Below the pieces are notes generated by a model that saw only the letters and a program-made list of their open reading frames with translations, had not been told where the DNA came from and ran no database searches. From Berghia stephanieae (Eukaryota > Mollusca > Gastropoda > Nudibranchia > Aeolidiidae), in contig CM067444.1 in NCBI GenBank assembly GCA_034508935.3, forward strand, positions 23,373,867 to 23,437,866: DNA of 64,000 bases, in the 5' to 3' direction. Position 1 is the stretch's first letter. Every line of letters begins with the position of its first letter. Of this stretch, positions 38,476-50,935 are shown one piece after another. The position numbers were made by a program, and so were the translations under genes.

Positions 38476-38650
38476 CATGGTAGTAGTAGTAGTAGCAGTA
38501 GTAGTAGTAGTAGTATTGACATCTTCAGAGATAAAGGTGCAGCAGAAGCTAAAAAAGAAACAAAGAAAAAAAAAAGAAAAAAAAAAAGGGGGGGGGGGGA
38601 GGTATTGTTTGCGTGGTTGCGTGTGTGTGGGGGAGGAGGAGAAGGGGGTG
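38476..38650. repeat. (GTA)n, A-rich and G-homopolymer tracts
   Basis: gtagtagtag repeats at 38477-38515, an A/G-rich stretch and a run of about 11 G near 38588, within the same intron. Open frames through it are low-complexity artefacts. Confidence 0.85.
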
Positions 38651-39501
38651 TCCAAGTTGATGTTAGCAATGGTCTAATCTTGTGGTGAGCTCACACCAGA
38701 GACTTGATCAAAGGAGTCTCCCAACATTAGTGGGGAAGCAAACTGACCACCAAGGGACATTTCATTGGTCATTCTGTACGTCTGACTGGTGCCTCGGATT
38801 TTCAAAATGACGCCCCTAGATGAAACGTCATTTTTTGCATTTGTAATTTGTGCTGCCAGATCTAATTCTTCAATTAACTTTTTAAAATTTCAATTCAGTG
38901 AACTCAATTTTAAGACTTTTTACGACCATGGATATGAACTTCCTACCATCTACAACATTTATGACCAAGAGCCAAGAGGTCAAATTTACGACTTTACAAC
39001 CTTGCAGGATACCACGATAATGATCCTGGTTATCCCATATCTCATTTCCATTAACCAGAGGCAAAATAAAGGGAAAGGATACATACATTGCATAAATTCT
39101 TGCCTTGATCATAATCAGTCTACTAGACTTACATAAATGAAATACAGCGTGTTAATGTAAATACCCTTGCCTTGTACTTGTAGAATCACAATTTTGAAAT
39201 TCAATAAAATAATCCTGATAAAGGAGACCAATCACAATCGCCTCAAAAAAGCATACTGTTGGAGTGACCATGATCTTTAAAGTTGAATTTTAAGATTAAA
39301 TCATAAAATTCAAGTTTTAAAACACCTTCATTGGGGAGAGAGAGTATTGTTTCTTAAACTTTACAAGAATAAAATAAAAAGATCTTAATTCTGATCATTT
39401 TGACTTTAAATTCAATCCTTTTAAAATCTAGGTCATTCCTACAACTACAAGACACAGTGGGTGTCCCTGATCAAATAGGTCATTTCAAAAATCATACATA
39501 C

Positions 39502-42500
39502 CATAGCTTGCTCCTCTGTTATTGCATTTTCTTCTGTTTTGATCACCGTGTCAAGCCTTTGAACTTTTCCTTCCAGTTTCACAGTGGTCTGAGGGACTAG
39601 ACGAGGCATATTTATTTTTGTATCCTCTGGCCATGTTTGAGTGTTTAGAGATGATAAATATGAAATGTCTGATTGAGATTTGCCTAAAATTCCATGATGT
39701 TTGTCTCTAATTGAAGGGACAACTGAAGTCTCACTTTTCACAGCCTTTTTGACTGTTGACGTTTCCAAAGGTTGAGGATTGATTGTGTATGACAACAATC
39801 CTGAGGAGTCATGGCCAGTCTGAACTTTAACTCCTGTTGTTGGGAATGTAAATGGGTTACGCACTGAATGTTTTACACTTGACTTGTTTGTAAATTGTTG
39901 TGGTTGTTGCTGCTGCTGCTGCTGCTGCTGTGATTGTAGTTGCTGCTGCTGCTGTTGTTGTTGTTGTTGCAGAAGAATAGCATTTTGGTTTTGTTGATGG
40001 TGATGGTGTGGTGATGTGTTAATGGGGTAAGGTGGAGGAGGATTATTAAAGCCACTAGGATTTAAAAAGTTTGGCACTGCCGTAGCCGATGTAGTAACAG
40101 TCATTGCAGCAGTTGAAGGGTATGGGTAACTTAATGGTGTAGAAGTCTGCACCAAAGGTTGGGTTGATTGCACAGGGAGTTCTCTACCGGTTTTGGAAAA
40201 ATTTGCAGTTTGTAAAGAAGATGCAGAGGAGTGGATGGGAAGAAATGAAGAAAGATCCCCAACCGATCCACTGGGATTTGAAACCCCTGTGATGTCTTTA
40301 ACAAAGGTTGCATTCGATAATTTCAAATCAAGTTGCTGCTGCTGCTGTTGCTGTTGGAAAATATTGCCTATGTCCTTTCCTAGGAGTAAGGGCATAGTTT
40401 CATTCCCAATATGAGATATGGGGCTGAACTTTATGCTGTGTGATATGTTCGTTATGGCATTACTTTGATCATCATCAGCAATGGATGGCAAATTTCCAAA
40501 ATCCATGTCAACATCTATTGCTGTCTGTTTGGATTCTCCTGGTCCAGATCTTCTTCTCTTTTCAATAACAGAAGAAATAGGAAGATTCCCAGAATGAAGA
40601 TTTTGACCCAAACCTCCTATCCCCACAGCTTGAATACTCTGACTCATTTTCCCTTTGGTTGATGAGCTACTCAAACCAGGAAATGAGTTTAAACTGGTGG
40701 AATTATTTACACCTGCACGTAAATGCTTAGACATAGACAGATTACCAGTCTGAGCTTGACCCTCTGCTTTCAGCACAATGTCAGTTTGAACTGTATGTTC
40801 CGAGATACCAGTGGAATCTGAGGCCTGGATCAGTCTTTGTAACATTGGTTGTTTATTTTGGTCATGAAGTCCAACCATACCGATGGAGGATGATGATGAT
40901 GTGATGGACATGGGCAAGTATGCTGAACTTTTCTGAGTTTGCTGCTGCCATGAGGATTCATTGGAAATAGCTATAGAATCTAAAGATGATGGCACTGATG
41001 ATGAAGACAAATTAGTTGATTGCGGTTTCTGCTGTTGAGATTGAAACTGCTTTTGCAACTGTTGTTGTTGTTGTTGTTGTTGTCTATGCTGCTTAGAGTC
41101 TGCAGAGTTGACAGGCTTCTGTTGAGATGACACACTGTGATGAACAGATTTACGAACGGAAAGGGATGATGATAAAGCAGGAGATGGGTTTATATCAGAA
41201 AAGTTATGAAGTGTTGAATTGTTTTTGGATGATGGTAATGGAGATTTTAACAGTGATGCAGTCAAAGGAAGGTTTTGTTTAGTTTTGGAGTTTTGCTGGA
41301 GAGGACCTATGTTGGAGCTGACATTCGGAGATGAAGGAACAGATGAAAGTTTGGAAGCCAACAGAGGCATACTTGCTTCAAGAGTCTAAAGAATAAAATC
41401 ACAGAAAAGATTAGTTAGACAATAATAGGTTGCAATGAATCGAGCTATAAAAATGCATGCATGTAAAATCCAACATGAAACCCATTAATATTACAGTGCA
41501 CTCTGGATACGTCGACGTTGCCTAAGTCGATTTTTACCCAAGTCGATTTTTTTTCTTGGTCCCTCCCCCTTCTTCCTATATAACATTAGTAAAAAAAAAA
41601 AAAAAAACTCCACATAAGTCGATGTCGCTTAAGTCGATGTTCTTATCACTCATGACAACAAAAAAATCACAAATAAACAAGTATTTCCATTGGTTAAAAA
41701 AGCTACCAGAAAGAATTTAAGTGGTTAAGAATATCCGCGAACGATTGGCGCACATCGATGTGATGTAGGTGCTTTGCCTGACGTCCGTGTTCAATGTACA
41801 TGAGCAGTATTGAATTACTTTAATTTCTCCATCTCAAATTTTACATTGTCGCAACTTCAAGTTCAAGATTTTTTTTTTGTTCTAATCCCAGGCCATCCTA
41901 TGTAATGGCCCTCTTAATTAGTATCAATTTTTTCAAGAAGAATTCAAGTCAAGTCTACAACTACAATGGCAAACCTATCGCGGAAAAGGAAGATTCGATG
42001 CATTTGGAAAGTTTGGCATGCGACAGAAAATCATCACATAGGAAATTAGCATACCAGCTATTTCTGTCTGGACGATTTACAAGAAGCATGACCTTGACCT
42101 GGAGGCTCCTACCCTTCCGCTTTTCGCAGAATAATTTCACTTAATTGGTATACATTCCACATTCAAGGCAAAAATTCCGCTTTTCACCTTTCCCATCAAG
42201 GAAAATTTAAAAAAAAAAATCTCTAGCGAAAAAAAGTGAGCTATGGCTTATTTCGTCATCTCCTATGGTCAATCAACACACATTGTATGTCTGATTAGTC
42301 TCTTCAAAGTGTGTGCTGCTGATGTCAGATAATATTTTGTTTGGGAGGGGGGTTGACCGAAGTATTATTATTATTATTGTGACTCCGATTCGTGAGGTCA
42401 ATGACCTTGGTAATATTATATGTTGGCTTCAATCGTAATAATATTATTTGAGTACGGTCAGCTTCTTTCCCTATTTAATTTTAGCCCTGTGTCCGTGTGT

Positions 42501-44510
42501 TTGTGTGTGTGTATACCGGCACGCGCGCGTTTGCTTGATTAGGTGTGCGTATGTGGGTGGGGGGGGGGGGGGGGGGGGAGGAGGAGGGTCCTGATAAGGT
42601 TAAATCCATCCATTCAATGCTTTGCTCTCAGACGGCCAGGACTTGTGTGTTCTCTATTATTATTTGACCCCATTCTTAGTCTTTACACAATCAGTACATT
42701 TTTACACATTTTTTATTTTTAATCATTTGAGTACTTTTGGATTGTCTATTACATTTTCTGTTGCAAAGCATGTCATAGTCAATAACAATAAGTTGATTCC
42801 GCTTTTTTAAAATCTCAAATTCCGATTTTTATGTATTCTGATTCCTCTATGGGGCTATTGGGGGTAGGAGCCTCTGATGACCACTACAGAGACCGCGCGA
42901 TATGAAGGGACATACTTATTCTAGATTGGTTTGCTTTATTCAAATGAATTTTTGCTCATTTGGTTACCCTCCGGTTAAGTTGATTTTCGGATAAGTCGAT
43001 TTTTTTCTCGGTTCCCCTGGGCATCGTCTTATCCGGAGTCCACTGTATTCAATTCAAAAATTTGAATTCTTCCTTGCCATTAAATTATCACACAATCTTT
43101 CCTTGTACTTTTGAAAATATCAGAAAAACTTGTCGAATAAAAGTTAATTCTTATAACTTATTTCCAAGCAAAACAATCAATGAAAATAATTAAGTTAAGG
43201 CACATCATACAATCTGCTAATAATTTCTTGCAATACACAGCATTCAATTATAAAGATAATATTTCAACAACGTTACCTTCTGTTGTTCCATTTCATTCAT
43301 AGGAAGTATCTGATGAGAACTGTTGAAAGGCTGCTGTTTATCTGAGGGCCCCGTGGGTAAATGACCACCAGAATTTTGCCTAGATGAAGCCAACTGCGCA
43401 TCCAAACTCCTGGAACCTTTGATCTGAGACCTCAATTGCTGTTGCATTGCTACTCTTTGAGCACTAGCACTTTGACCATTAGCCTCCAATTTAATCTGCT
43501 GGGCAACTTCCATGGCACTGCGAGGAGAATGGCGAGGTGATGAAGATGACAGAGTGTGTCCACTTGAAAGGGAACCTCCAGGGTTCATACCCATTGGAAT
43601 GTTTGTTGTTTTAGGTATGTGAGAAACATTAACAGTTTGGACTGATCCTGCAGAGGCTGTCAATAAATTACTGACACTACTGCCATGAACTTGTTGAAGA
43701 GGAGAAAATGCATCTGTTGGGGATCCTCTTTCTTCTAGATTGGAAGTCTGATTTGGAAACATGCCACCTGAGTCGTACAATGAAGATGCTGGCATGAATG
43801 TGTTATGCTGTGATGATAAAGTGTTTACAGGATTCTTATTTTTCCCTACTGGAGATATTCGGGAAACAGATGGAATTGTGTGATTGGAAGCAGAAACAGA
43901 TGATGAAGAATCTGGTTTTGAGGAATTAAGAATACCAAGAGGATCTGGCATGTTTCCCTGTAACACTGATAAAAGTAAGTTTTGAGTTGAACTTTGTGAC
44001 GTATCTGCCATGACTTTCACAATCTGAGCTGTAATACGGGATGGAGAAAGTTCACGACTGAGAGATGAGCTTTTAGTTGTAGCAGAGTGATTTGGTTCTC
44101 TCCCAGCTGGTGAAAGAACTTGAGCATTCGATGGAGACAGAGCAGGGGAAATATTTGCTGGGGTTGAACTGCCTCCATGACTTAAATTCTTTGGGCTATT
44201 GACCGATTTACCAAAATTTAAATTGTCCTGTAAGCTTGCAGATGAGGACGGAGAGTTCTTATGACTTAAACCCTTTCTTTGAAATGGTTGTTGCAAATGC
44301 TGTGAGTGTGGAGCGGACATATTTTCTCCAATTTTGAAATCTTTCTGCTGCTTTAAAATAGCAGCAACAGTTTTTGAAGACGTATTGGAGGATGCTGCAG
44401 ATTGGTGGCTTGAAGGCAAACCAATTGGATTCATTCTTCCACTGTTTTTTGTTGACCGGACTTTTTTCCGACCTGTCTGATTTGTCAAATCATCCTCCGA
44501 GTGAGCATTT
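39502..44510 (-). CDS. Two giant Ser/Gln-rich exons, apparent N-terminal part of the DNTTIP1-like protein
   Basis: Exon 43277-44510 (1234 bases, 411 codons plus one base) ends in a GTAACG donor. Exon 39502-41385 (1884 bases, exactly 628 codons) has a TTCTTTAG acceptor and a GTATGT donor. Phase is 0 across both its borders and into the DNTTIP1 exon at 35349, so the parts read as one frame of about 1,450 residues. The composition is disordered: Ser-, Pro-, Asn- and Gln-rich, with several poly-Gln runs (near 39910-39980, 40330-40365 and 41040-41090). Basic patches include GRKKVRSTKN and IEKRRRSGPGESK. SUMO-type psi-K-x-E sites include IKLE, LKAE, VKLE and IKTE. I recognise no named domain. Alternatively these exons could be a separate gene joined only by read-through splicing, but no stop or poly(A) signal separates them. 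The first exon and start codon are not certain. Confidence 0.72.
41494..43045. mobile_element. pogo/Tigger-like element, 1.55 kb, TA target site
   Basis: Ends cagtgcactctggatac (from 41494) and atccggagtccactg (to 43045) are inverted repeats flanked by TA at 41492-41493 and 43046-43047. Sub-terminal motifs aagtcgattttt and ataagtcgattttt recur on both sides. A short remnant (MANLSRKRKIRCIWK, from 41973) resembles the N-terminal helix-turn-helix start of pogo transposases; the rest is not recognisable. A G homopolymer lies at about 42559-42578. It sits in the intron between the two giant exons. Confidence 0.8.
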
Positions 44511-45401
44511 CTGTGGAAAATATGATTTATATACTGTGTTACTTAAAATATAAAGTTAAAACCAAAAACAAATCATTATATAACACTCAATGCCTCTTTA
44601 ATCATTTGACAATGTGAAGACTGATGATATTACTAGGTTCCACAAGACAATTTAAGAATATTTAAAGTGGATTTTTCGTACTATATTCATAATCATAATG
44701 TGTTCTGATAGACGTGAAAACACTTTTTAAATCTTGAAAATCCATAGATAAATAAGAAAATGAAAGCAAATTCATGTTCCAAATTAGACGTCATGCTAAA
44801 CACCACAAAGATTTATCATACTTGTGAAACACATTATTAAAGCACAGTGACTAGATAGATAAAGGATATAACAAGATTTAAACCAGACACAATTGTTTTT
44901 TCTAAATTGCAGTCTGTTGAAATTCCCCCAAAACACGCGCAAAATAGTATATTTCCAAATACTAAATTAACATAATGATCACACAAAATGACTTGTAATT
45001 CATGTCAACGGGTAGAGGGTTCTCCAGGGAAGAAGTCCAAGTTTTTTCAGACATTTTCTTCAAATGGTCTTTGCAAAATAAAGAAGTGAACATCAGGAAA
45101 CACGCAATTTTGAACGTTGGCAGAAAAATAGCTATAATTAATTATGAGCAAAATCTGAATCTGAATGTTACTCGAAGTCGACTCAATTCTGAGTATTTGT
45201 ATTTGAGGACAGAGAGAGTTTTTGAGTGTGACAGCCATTGCTGGTATTTAGGATGAAGAATTTTCATAATGTTTGAATGTTTCTAAAACTGTTGTGTTCA
45301 CACATGATTCGGGAAGAGCATTCCAGTCTTTGAGTGCAAATGAATATTTGAAGATGTTTTAAAATCATGAATGGCATTTGACTTACTACATTCATGTTAC
45401 A

Positions 45402-45523
45402 GCAGGTCAATAACTGAACACAATTATGGGCATGTGTTAATATTGTTGTAACAGTAACAGTCATTATTTTGCATCAGTTTGAGTTTCAAGTCAATGAGCC
45501 CGTAATTAATTTATCAGACATGC
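45402..45523. mobile_element. MITE, GCAGGTCTGA family
   Basis: gcaggtcaataactg at the left, atcagacatgc at the right, and an interior with attatgggcatg, cattattttgcatcag and gagcccgtaat matching 24209-24336 and 7583-7708. Confidence 0.65.
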
Positions 45524-45757
45524 AAGTAAGTACGCGTAGCATTAGATAAATAATAGTCACATGCTATGGTATAGCCTATGCATGTAATCTATCAATGATC
45601 AACTATCAAAATCAAGTTGAACTGAATCAGATCTGGTGAATGAATGGGGTGCAGTAGTGCAGTTCCCACTCCATTCATCATGGGTTGCTGAAATCGTTTC
45701 TTTCGTTGGATGTTGACAGTGGTTGATAATAGAGCAAGAACCAAAACATTTTCTAAC

Positions 45758-45820
45758 CTCAGGCAATAATGACTGAACCATTTGTTCTCTAAATTCTTCC
45801 TTCGACAAATTCCTCAATTT
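45758..45820 (-). CDS. Candidate upstream coding exon (21 codons)
   Basis: On the minus strand, between a TTTTTAG acceptor and a weak GTTAGA donor, reads KLRNLSKEEFREQMVQSLLPE in phase 0. It joins in frame to the next exon only if that exon starts at 44494 (acceptor CTCGGAG, giving DDLTNQTG) and not at the stronger site at 44510. It could be a real 5' coding exon of the DNTTIP1-like gene, with the start in a further upstream exon or at the internal Met. Confidence 0.4.
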
Positions 45821-46328
45821 CTAAAAATATTCTTTTATTAAAAAAAAAAAAGAAAATGAAAAGACAGATCCGCTTAAATTTAGGATTGAACAACGGTTTC
45901 GTCCAAATTAAAACTGAAACCCTCATAGATCATAATGACATAGGATGCAATGTCAAACTCGAATTATAATTGCAAGATCAAAAAGTGTTTTTCATCTGAA
46001 CACGAGAAATCAATTAAAAACCTTTCATATTTCGAGCCTTATGGCCCTCGACGATCACTCTCTGGAAACTGAATTGCAACTTGATTTTACAATTAAAGAT
46101 AAACGATGGACCAATAAAACAATGCATTTGAATGTTATTCACTTCAAACAGACGCGTATTAAGTGCGTCAAGCGATTTTACTTATATCTATTCATCATAG
46201 TGCATGACCTACATTTGAAGATTTGGATTATTGTTGAACACTCCGGATTGTTTGTGTCTCTTATCAAAATTTTCAGCCATTACAACCGTAAACACATGAA
46301 CTCACTAAATGAAGGTACACGAGTTTTG

Positions 46329-46336
46329 ATGACGTC
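46329..46336. promoter_or_regulatory. CRE-type palindrome TGACGTCA
   Basis: A full consensus CREB/ATF site upstream of the minus-strand gene's candidate first exons and about 610 bases from the LTR element. It may mark the promoter region of the DNTTIP1-like gene, but one 8-base match can occur by chance. Confidence 0.4.
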
Positions 46337-46944
46337 ATACACAATACACACGCAAAGGTGAAGTTTGTTGATTTCAGTGAGAGAAACGCGTTTCGATCAA
46401 TCAATGGATGGTTGCTGTTTTCAGTTTTTAACTTTAGGGACTCTCTATATAGAGTTGTAAAACTTACACTCGTAAGAGAAAAAGATAACCTCTCTCTTTT
46501 TGTTGTTTTATTATTTTAAGAAAAAAAAATTGTGGTATACTTTTTACTGGGCTGAATGCTCCTTGTTCAAGCCGCTAATAATAACATGAGAAAACGAAAG
46601 TAGATAGGGATAGAGACAAAACTCGTCAACTTGTTATGAATGGAAAGGGATCTGGATTTTAATGTATTTTGCCACATTTATTCATTAAGAAACGGCGTGG
46701 ATTTAGTACATAAAATGAGGATCCAGGTTATCCCGACTTTTAAACCGGTCTCGTGTACTTCACGATTCACATGTGAAATGATTGAATATGAATTAATTAG
46801 ATAGGTGGATATCCTTTTGCCTTTACTTTACCTTACGTTCTTGATTCTTACTTAATTTACTGTCTAAGCTTTTACATAGCTTACGTTATTCCTAAACATG
46901 TCTGTCAATAAGTTTTCAGTTTATTCACAATAAATTAACTCTTG
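46337..46944. other. Presumed 5' flank of the DNTTIP1-like gene
   Basis: AT-rich, no coding exon recognised. A minus-strand donor-like GTAAGTTT lies near 46455-46470, which could end a non-coding first exon. Confidence 0.35.
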
Positions 46945-46948
46945 GGAT

Positions 46949-47146
46949 TATAGGATCTCGAAATAACTTAATAACAAAATGATTAAATACAAACGATAGT
47001 AATTTAATGAAACTTGAATGATAATAAAAGGGAAAAGTTTGATCAGAAGTCTTAGCTTGTTGTTGTTATCAGTTCATGATTCGTGAGAGAGCGGAAGACT
47101 TCGCTCGCTTCGTCCAAAGCTCCATTCGTCTTTTTCGCTCCCTACA
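46949..47146 (-). repeat. 3' LTR of the CsRn1-clade element
   Basis: 198 bases. On the minus strand it begins TGTAGGGAGCG and ends near ATCCTATA. Identical by eye to the copy at 50936-51133. Confidence 0.93.
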
Positions 47147-47161
47147 TTACCCCCCTCCCAG
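47147..47161 (-). other. Polypurine tract
   Basis: On the minus strand ctgggaggggggtaa sits directly before the 3' LTR, the expected place for plus-strand DNA priming. Confidence 0.75.
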
Positions 47162-47185
47162 CTGTATACCACATAGTTTACAGCG

Positions 47186-50066
47186 CTAGTCTTGATATCG
47201 AGGAGGGAGCCTTGACTGTCTACCGGACCTGGTGGTAATTGTAACGTCTCTATTTGGGCGTGTTTTGTCTGATACCGCCTCTTCCAATGTAGCAGGTTTT
47301 GTATCTGAACCTGGTCCTAATTGGGGCTTCCTTGTTTGCTGTATTGTTGTTGGAGCGATGTGTGCTGCTTTCAGGCGATCTACAGTTACCTTCTCTTTTT
47401 TTCCTTTAATGTCTAATACAAAATATTTGTCATTTGTCTCTAAAATTCGATAAGGGCCGTCATAGTGCCGTTGTAAAGGGGAACGGTGAGAGTCAATGCG
47501 AACGTAAACGTAACCGGTAGAAGTTAGATTGGTAGGCATGTAAACAGGCTGATTCCCATGAAAGTTGGGTGGAGTTGAAGCCAGTGATTGCATGGTTAAT
47601 TTGAGTTGCTTCACGAAATCTGAACTAGGCTCTATGTGCGGAGTGTTTTTGAGTTGCAGTATTTCTCCTGGAAGACATAGTGTTGAACCGTAAACCATTT
47701 CGGCAGGTGAGCAATCGGCCTCAAGTCTCCAAGAAGAACGAATTCCAAGAAGAACCAATGGGAGTTCTGAGTACCAATTTGGAGAAGTTGTTCTCGCCTT
47801 CAATGCACTTTTGAGTTGTCTGTGAAAGCGCTCGACCATCCCGTTTGCTTGTGGGTGGTATGCCGTCGTGTTGTTGGTCTTGATGCCAAGCAACTTCCCA
47901 AATTCTGACCAAAGCGTCGAGGTGAATTGTCTACCTCGGTCAGAGGTAATGTCTGTTGGCACACCAAACCGCGATATCCAATGTTGTAGAACAGCTTGTG
48001 CGCATGTTGTAGCATGTGCATCTGGTAGTGGAATTGCTTCGGGCCAACGAGTAAAACGGTCTATTATGGTGAAAATGTATGACATGCCTTGACTTGTTGG
48101 TAAAGGGCCAACAAGATCAACGTGTAGGCTAGAAAATCGTGTGTCTGGTTGTGGTAAGCGAATTGATAACGGTGATTTGGTATGTCGACTGATCTTTGAT
48201 GCTTGGCAGGCATGGCACTCTTTACACCAGCGACGAATATCTCGTTTCATACTCTCCCAAACAAAACGCTGACAAATGAGTTTTTGTGTGGGTCTTGGGC
48301 CAGAGTGTGATAGGCCGTGCAATTGGTCGAAAATCAGATGTGTCCACGATTTGGGTAGAATGGGCCTTAGTCTTCCAGTTGACGTGTCACAGAGGATGAC
48401 ATGGGTGTCGAAGTCGACATATTGGAGATTTAAACCTGTTGTTTTCGACATGTAGCTCTCCATCTCTCCTGAATCACGTTGGTCTTTAGATAAACGTGCA
48501 AAATCTCCCGGGGATAGGTTGTGATCTCCCTTGGATGATGCATTGATTGTTAAACGGGAGAGGGCATCAGCGACGACATTGAACTTTCCTCGGAGATGTT
48601 GTATATCTGTAGTAAATTCGGCTATGTAGGAGAGGTGTCTCGTCTGCCGCGGCGATCTATCCGTTTGACTTCTGATCGCTGTAACTAATGGTTGGTGGTC
48701 AGTGTAAATTGTAAACGACTGGCCTTCCAGATAATGTCTGAAGTGTTTGATTGCGGAATAGGCGGCGAGGAGTTCTCGATCAAACGCACTGTTATTTCTT
48801 CTCTGTTTCAGACAATTTCCGTGAGTAGAAAGCAAGGGGAATCCACGATTTACCATCCTGTAGTTGCTCTATTTGCGCACCAACAGCTACGTTTGAAGCA
48901 TCGACAGTGAGGCTCGTTGGCACATTTTGACGAGGATGATGGAGGAGGACGATGTTTTTGAGAGAGTTTTTGGCTTGTTCAAAAGCCTTTTGACAGTCTG
49001 TGGACCATTCGATGCGTTGGCCTTTGCCGCTTGCCTGAGCATGCAGTTGAGCAAGTGTGTCAGCGATGTGTGGCATGAACCGATGATAGTAATTGATCAT
49101 GCCGAGAAATCGTTGGAGCCCGGTGCGGTCAGTTGGTGGTTCACTGTTGACTAATGCGGAAACTCGGTCAGGATGTGGAAGAATACCTTGCGATGTGATA
49201 CGGTGGCCAAGAAAGTCAAGTTCGCTAGCCCCAAATACACACTTGCCTTTGTTGATAACCAACCCGTTGTCAGAAAGAAGCTGAAACAGCTGGTGAAGGT
49301 GTTCACGGTGTTCTTCATGGGAGTGGCTGGCTATTAGAATATCATCGATGTAGCCGAATGCAAAAGGAGCGTTTCTCAGGATTCCATCCATAAGCCTCTG
49401 GAATGTCTGGGCAGCATTCTTAAGGCCGAATGGCATACGTACAAACTCCCAGAGGCCAAATGGAGTAGTTATTGCGGTTTTTGGAATGGATGTAGTTGCT
49501 GTCAGTTTATCCTCGGTAAGACGACGAACTCTGGCGTGAACTGGCGGTCCGTCTGTAACTATATGCAGCTCCACACCATGCTTGTTGACAGGTGAACTGA
49601 ATCTTGGAGTAAGCAATTGTGGAAATTCTGACAACATGCATGAGTATGAGGTTTTCTCTGCGAAGGAAAGTCCCGAAACCGAGTGGGAGGTTCTAGTTGG
49701 CTGAAGCGAGGCTAAAACACTGCCGAGTGACATAAGGCGTCTACCTTTTAAGTCAATGAGGAGTTCATGTTGAATAAAAAAATCTGCTCCGAGTATAGGT
49801 CTCGTGACGTCTGCCAGAACGAACTCATGTGTAAGAAGTTTTTTTTGTCCAAAGTGGAGCGTGAACGTTCGTTTTCCCCATGAACGGATAGAGGTACCGT
49901 TAGCTGCTAATAAGGGTGAGGAGGGGGAGTTGCATTTTCTCTCGTGGACAGATGCTGGAAAAACTGAAACGTCCGCTCCGGTATCTATTAGGAAATGTAT
50001 TCCTGATCGTCTGTCCGTGATTGAAAAGGTGTTCGTGGCTGTGTCTGGTGTGCCAGCAGTCGCCAC
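47186..50066 (-). other. pol region of the CsRn1-clade element
   Basis: Domain order on the minus strand: aspartic protease (LIDTGADVSVF), reverse transcriptase (FGYIDDILIAS), RNase H (YTDHQPL and flanking), zinc-binding integrase N-domain (H-H-C-C around HGLSHSG and CKECHACQ), integrase core (LHVDLVGPLP, DRGRQFTS, NGMVERFHR) and a GPY/F-type C-terminal module (YDGPYRI). The order with integrase last is that of Ty3/Gypsy. It is a retroelement copy, not a host gene. Confidence 0.93.
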
Positions 50067-50068
50067 TT

Positions 50069-50932
50069 CTAACTGCTGGCCTTGTCGTTTCCCAAAGGAG
50101 TAAAACTACACCCTGGCTGACACCGTTGAGCTTTGAATCCAAACTTAGTGTGGTAAAAACACACAAACCGTCTCTGTTGACCAAATGATCTGTTGCCACG
50201 TGACTGTTGTGCCCGATTGGGTTTGAAACTCGCGGCGTCGATGTGGGTTTGTCCATTGTTTTCAATAGGTGTGAAACCGCCACTGGATTCTTGTCTTGTC
50301 AACGAAGCTACGACATTGTTTGTGTTTCGTAGATCCATAGTGCCATCAGCAAGTCTTGCGGTTGCTTTCGTCTCCCAAATCCTGTCAGCAGCCTCAGCTA
50401 GAAGTTCTACGTCAACGATATTCTGACTAGCTAAAATGCATTGGATGTCAGGAGGGAGGTTTGACAGGAAAAGTGCCCGTTTCAATGTTTGGGGGTCATC
50501 ATTCAATGAGTTGATTTTCCTCAGCAGCGCTGTTGGTCGTTTGTCACCCATTCCGTTGAGATTAAGCAGTTCGAAATCCTTTTGGGCTTGAGACTTGCCG
50601 AATGTCTTGATAAGTGATTTTTTAAGCGTCTCATATTTATTTTCATGTGGAGGGTTTGTGAGTACTGCCTGCATTTCTTCTGCAGTGTTTACATCTAGAG
50701 TGCTAACAACATAGTCGTATTTTGTTTGGTCTTCTGTGATACCGCGAGTGTTAAATTGTGCTTCAATTCTTGCAAACCAAACGTCTGGTGACTTTGTCCA
50801 GAATTCTGGCAGTTTTAGTGAGACTGCCCCAACCGTGCTTTGACTTTGTTGGGAGGATTGGAGGACAAGGAGTTGTTGCAAAAGGTCAGAAAGTTCGTTT
50901 TTATGTTCTGCCATGTTCAGCGTCGGGGTCAC
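50069..50932 (-). other. gag region of the CsRn1-clade element
   Basis: About 287 codons. The capsid-like part contains WFARIEAQFNTRGI and KYDYVVSTLD, typical of this clade. The C-terminal CFYH...C...C segment is the CHCC Gag motif reported for CsRn1-type elements in place of a CCHC knuckle. Confidence 0.9.
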
Positions 50933-50934
50933 CA
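50921..50934 (-). other. tRNA-Trp primer binding site
   Basis: On the minus strand TGGTGACCCCGACG, one base from the 5' LTR, is complementary to the 3' end of metazoan tRNA-Trp including CCA. Use of tRNA-Trp is a trait of the CsRn1/Kabuki clade. Confidence 0.9.
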
Positions 50935-50935
50935 G

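Noticed and set aside
45945-46361. 138-codon plus-strand frame
   Set aside because: No recognisable motif, composition like non-coding AT-rich DNA, and it opposes the presumed promoter of the minus-strand gene.
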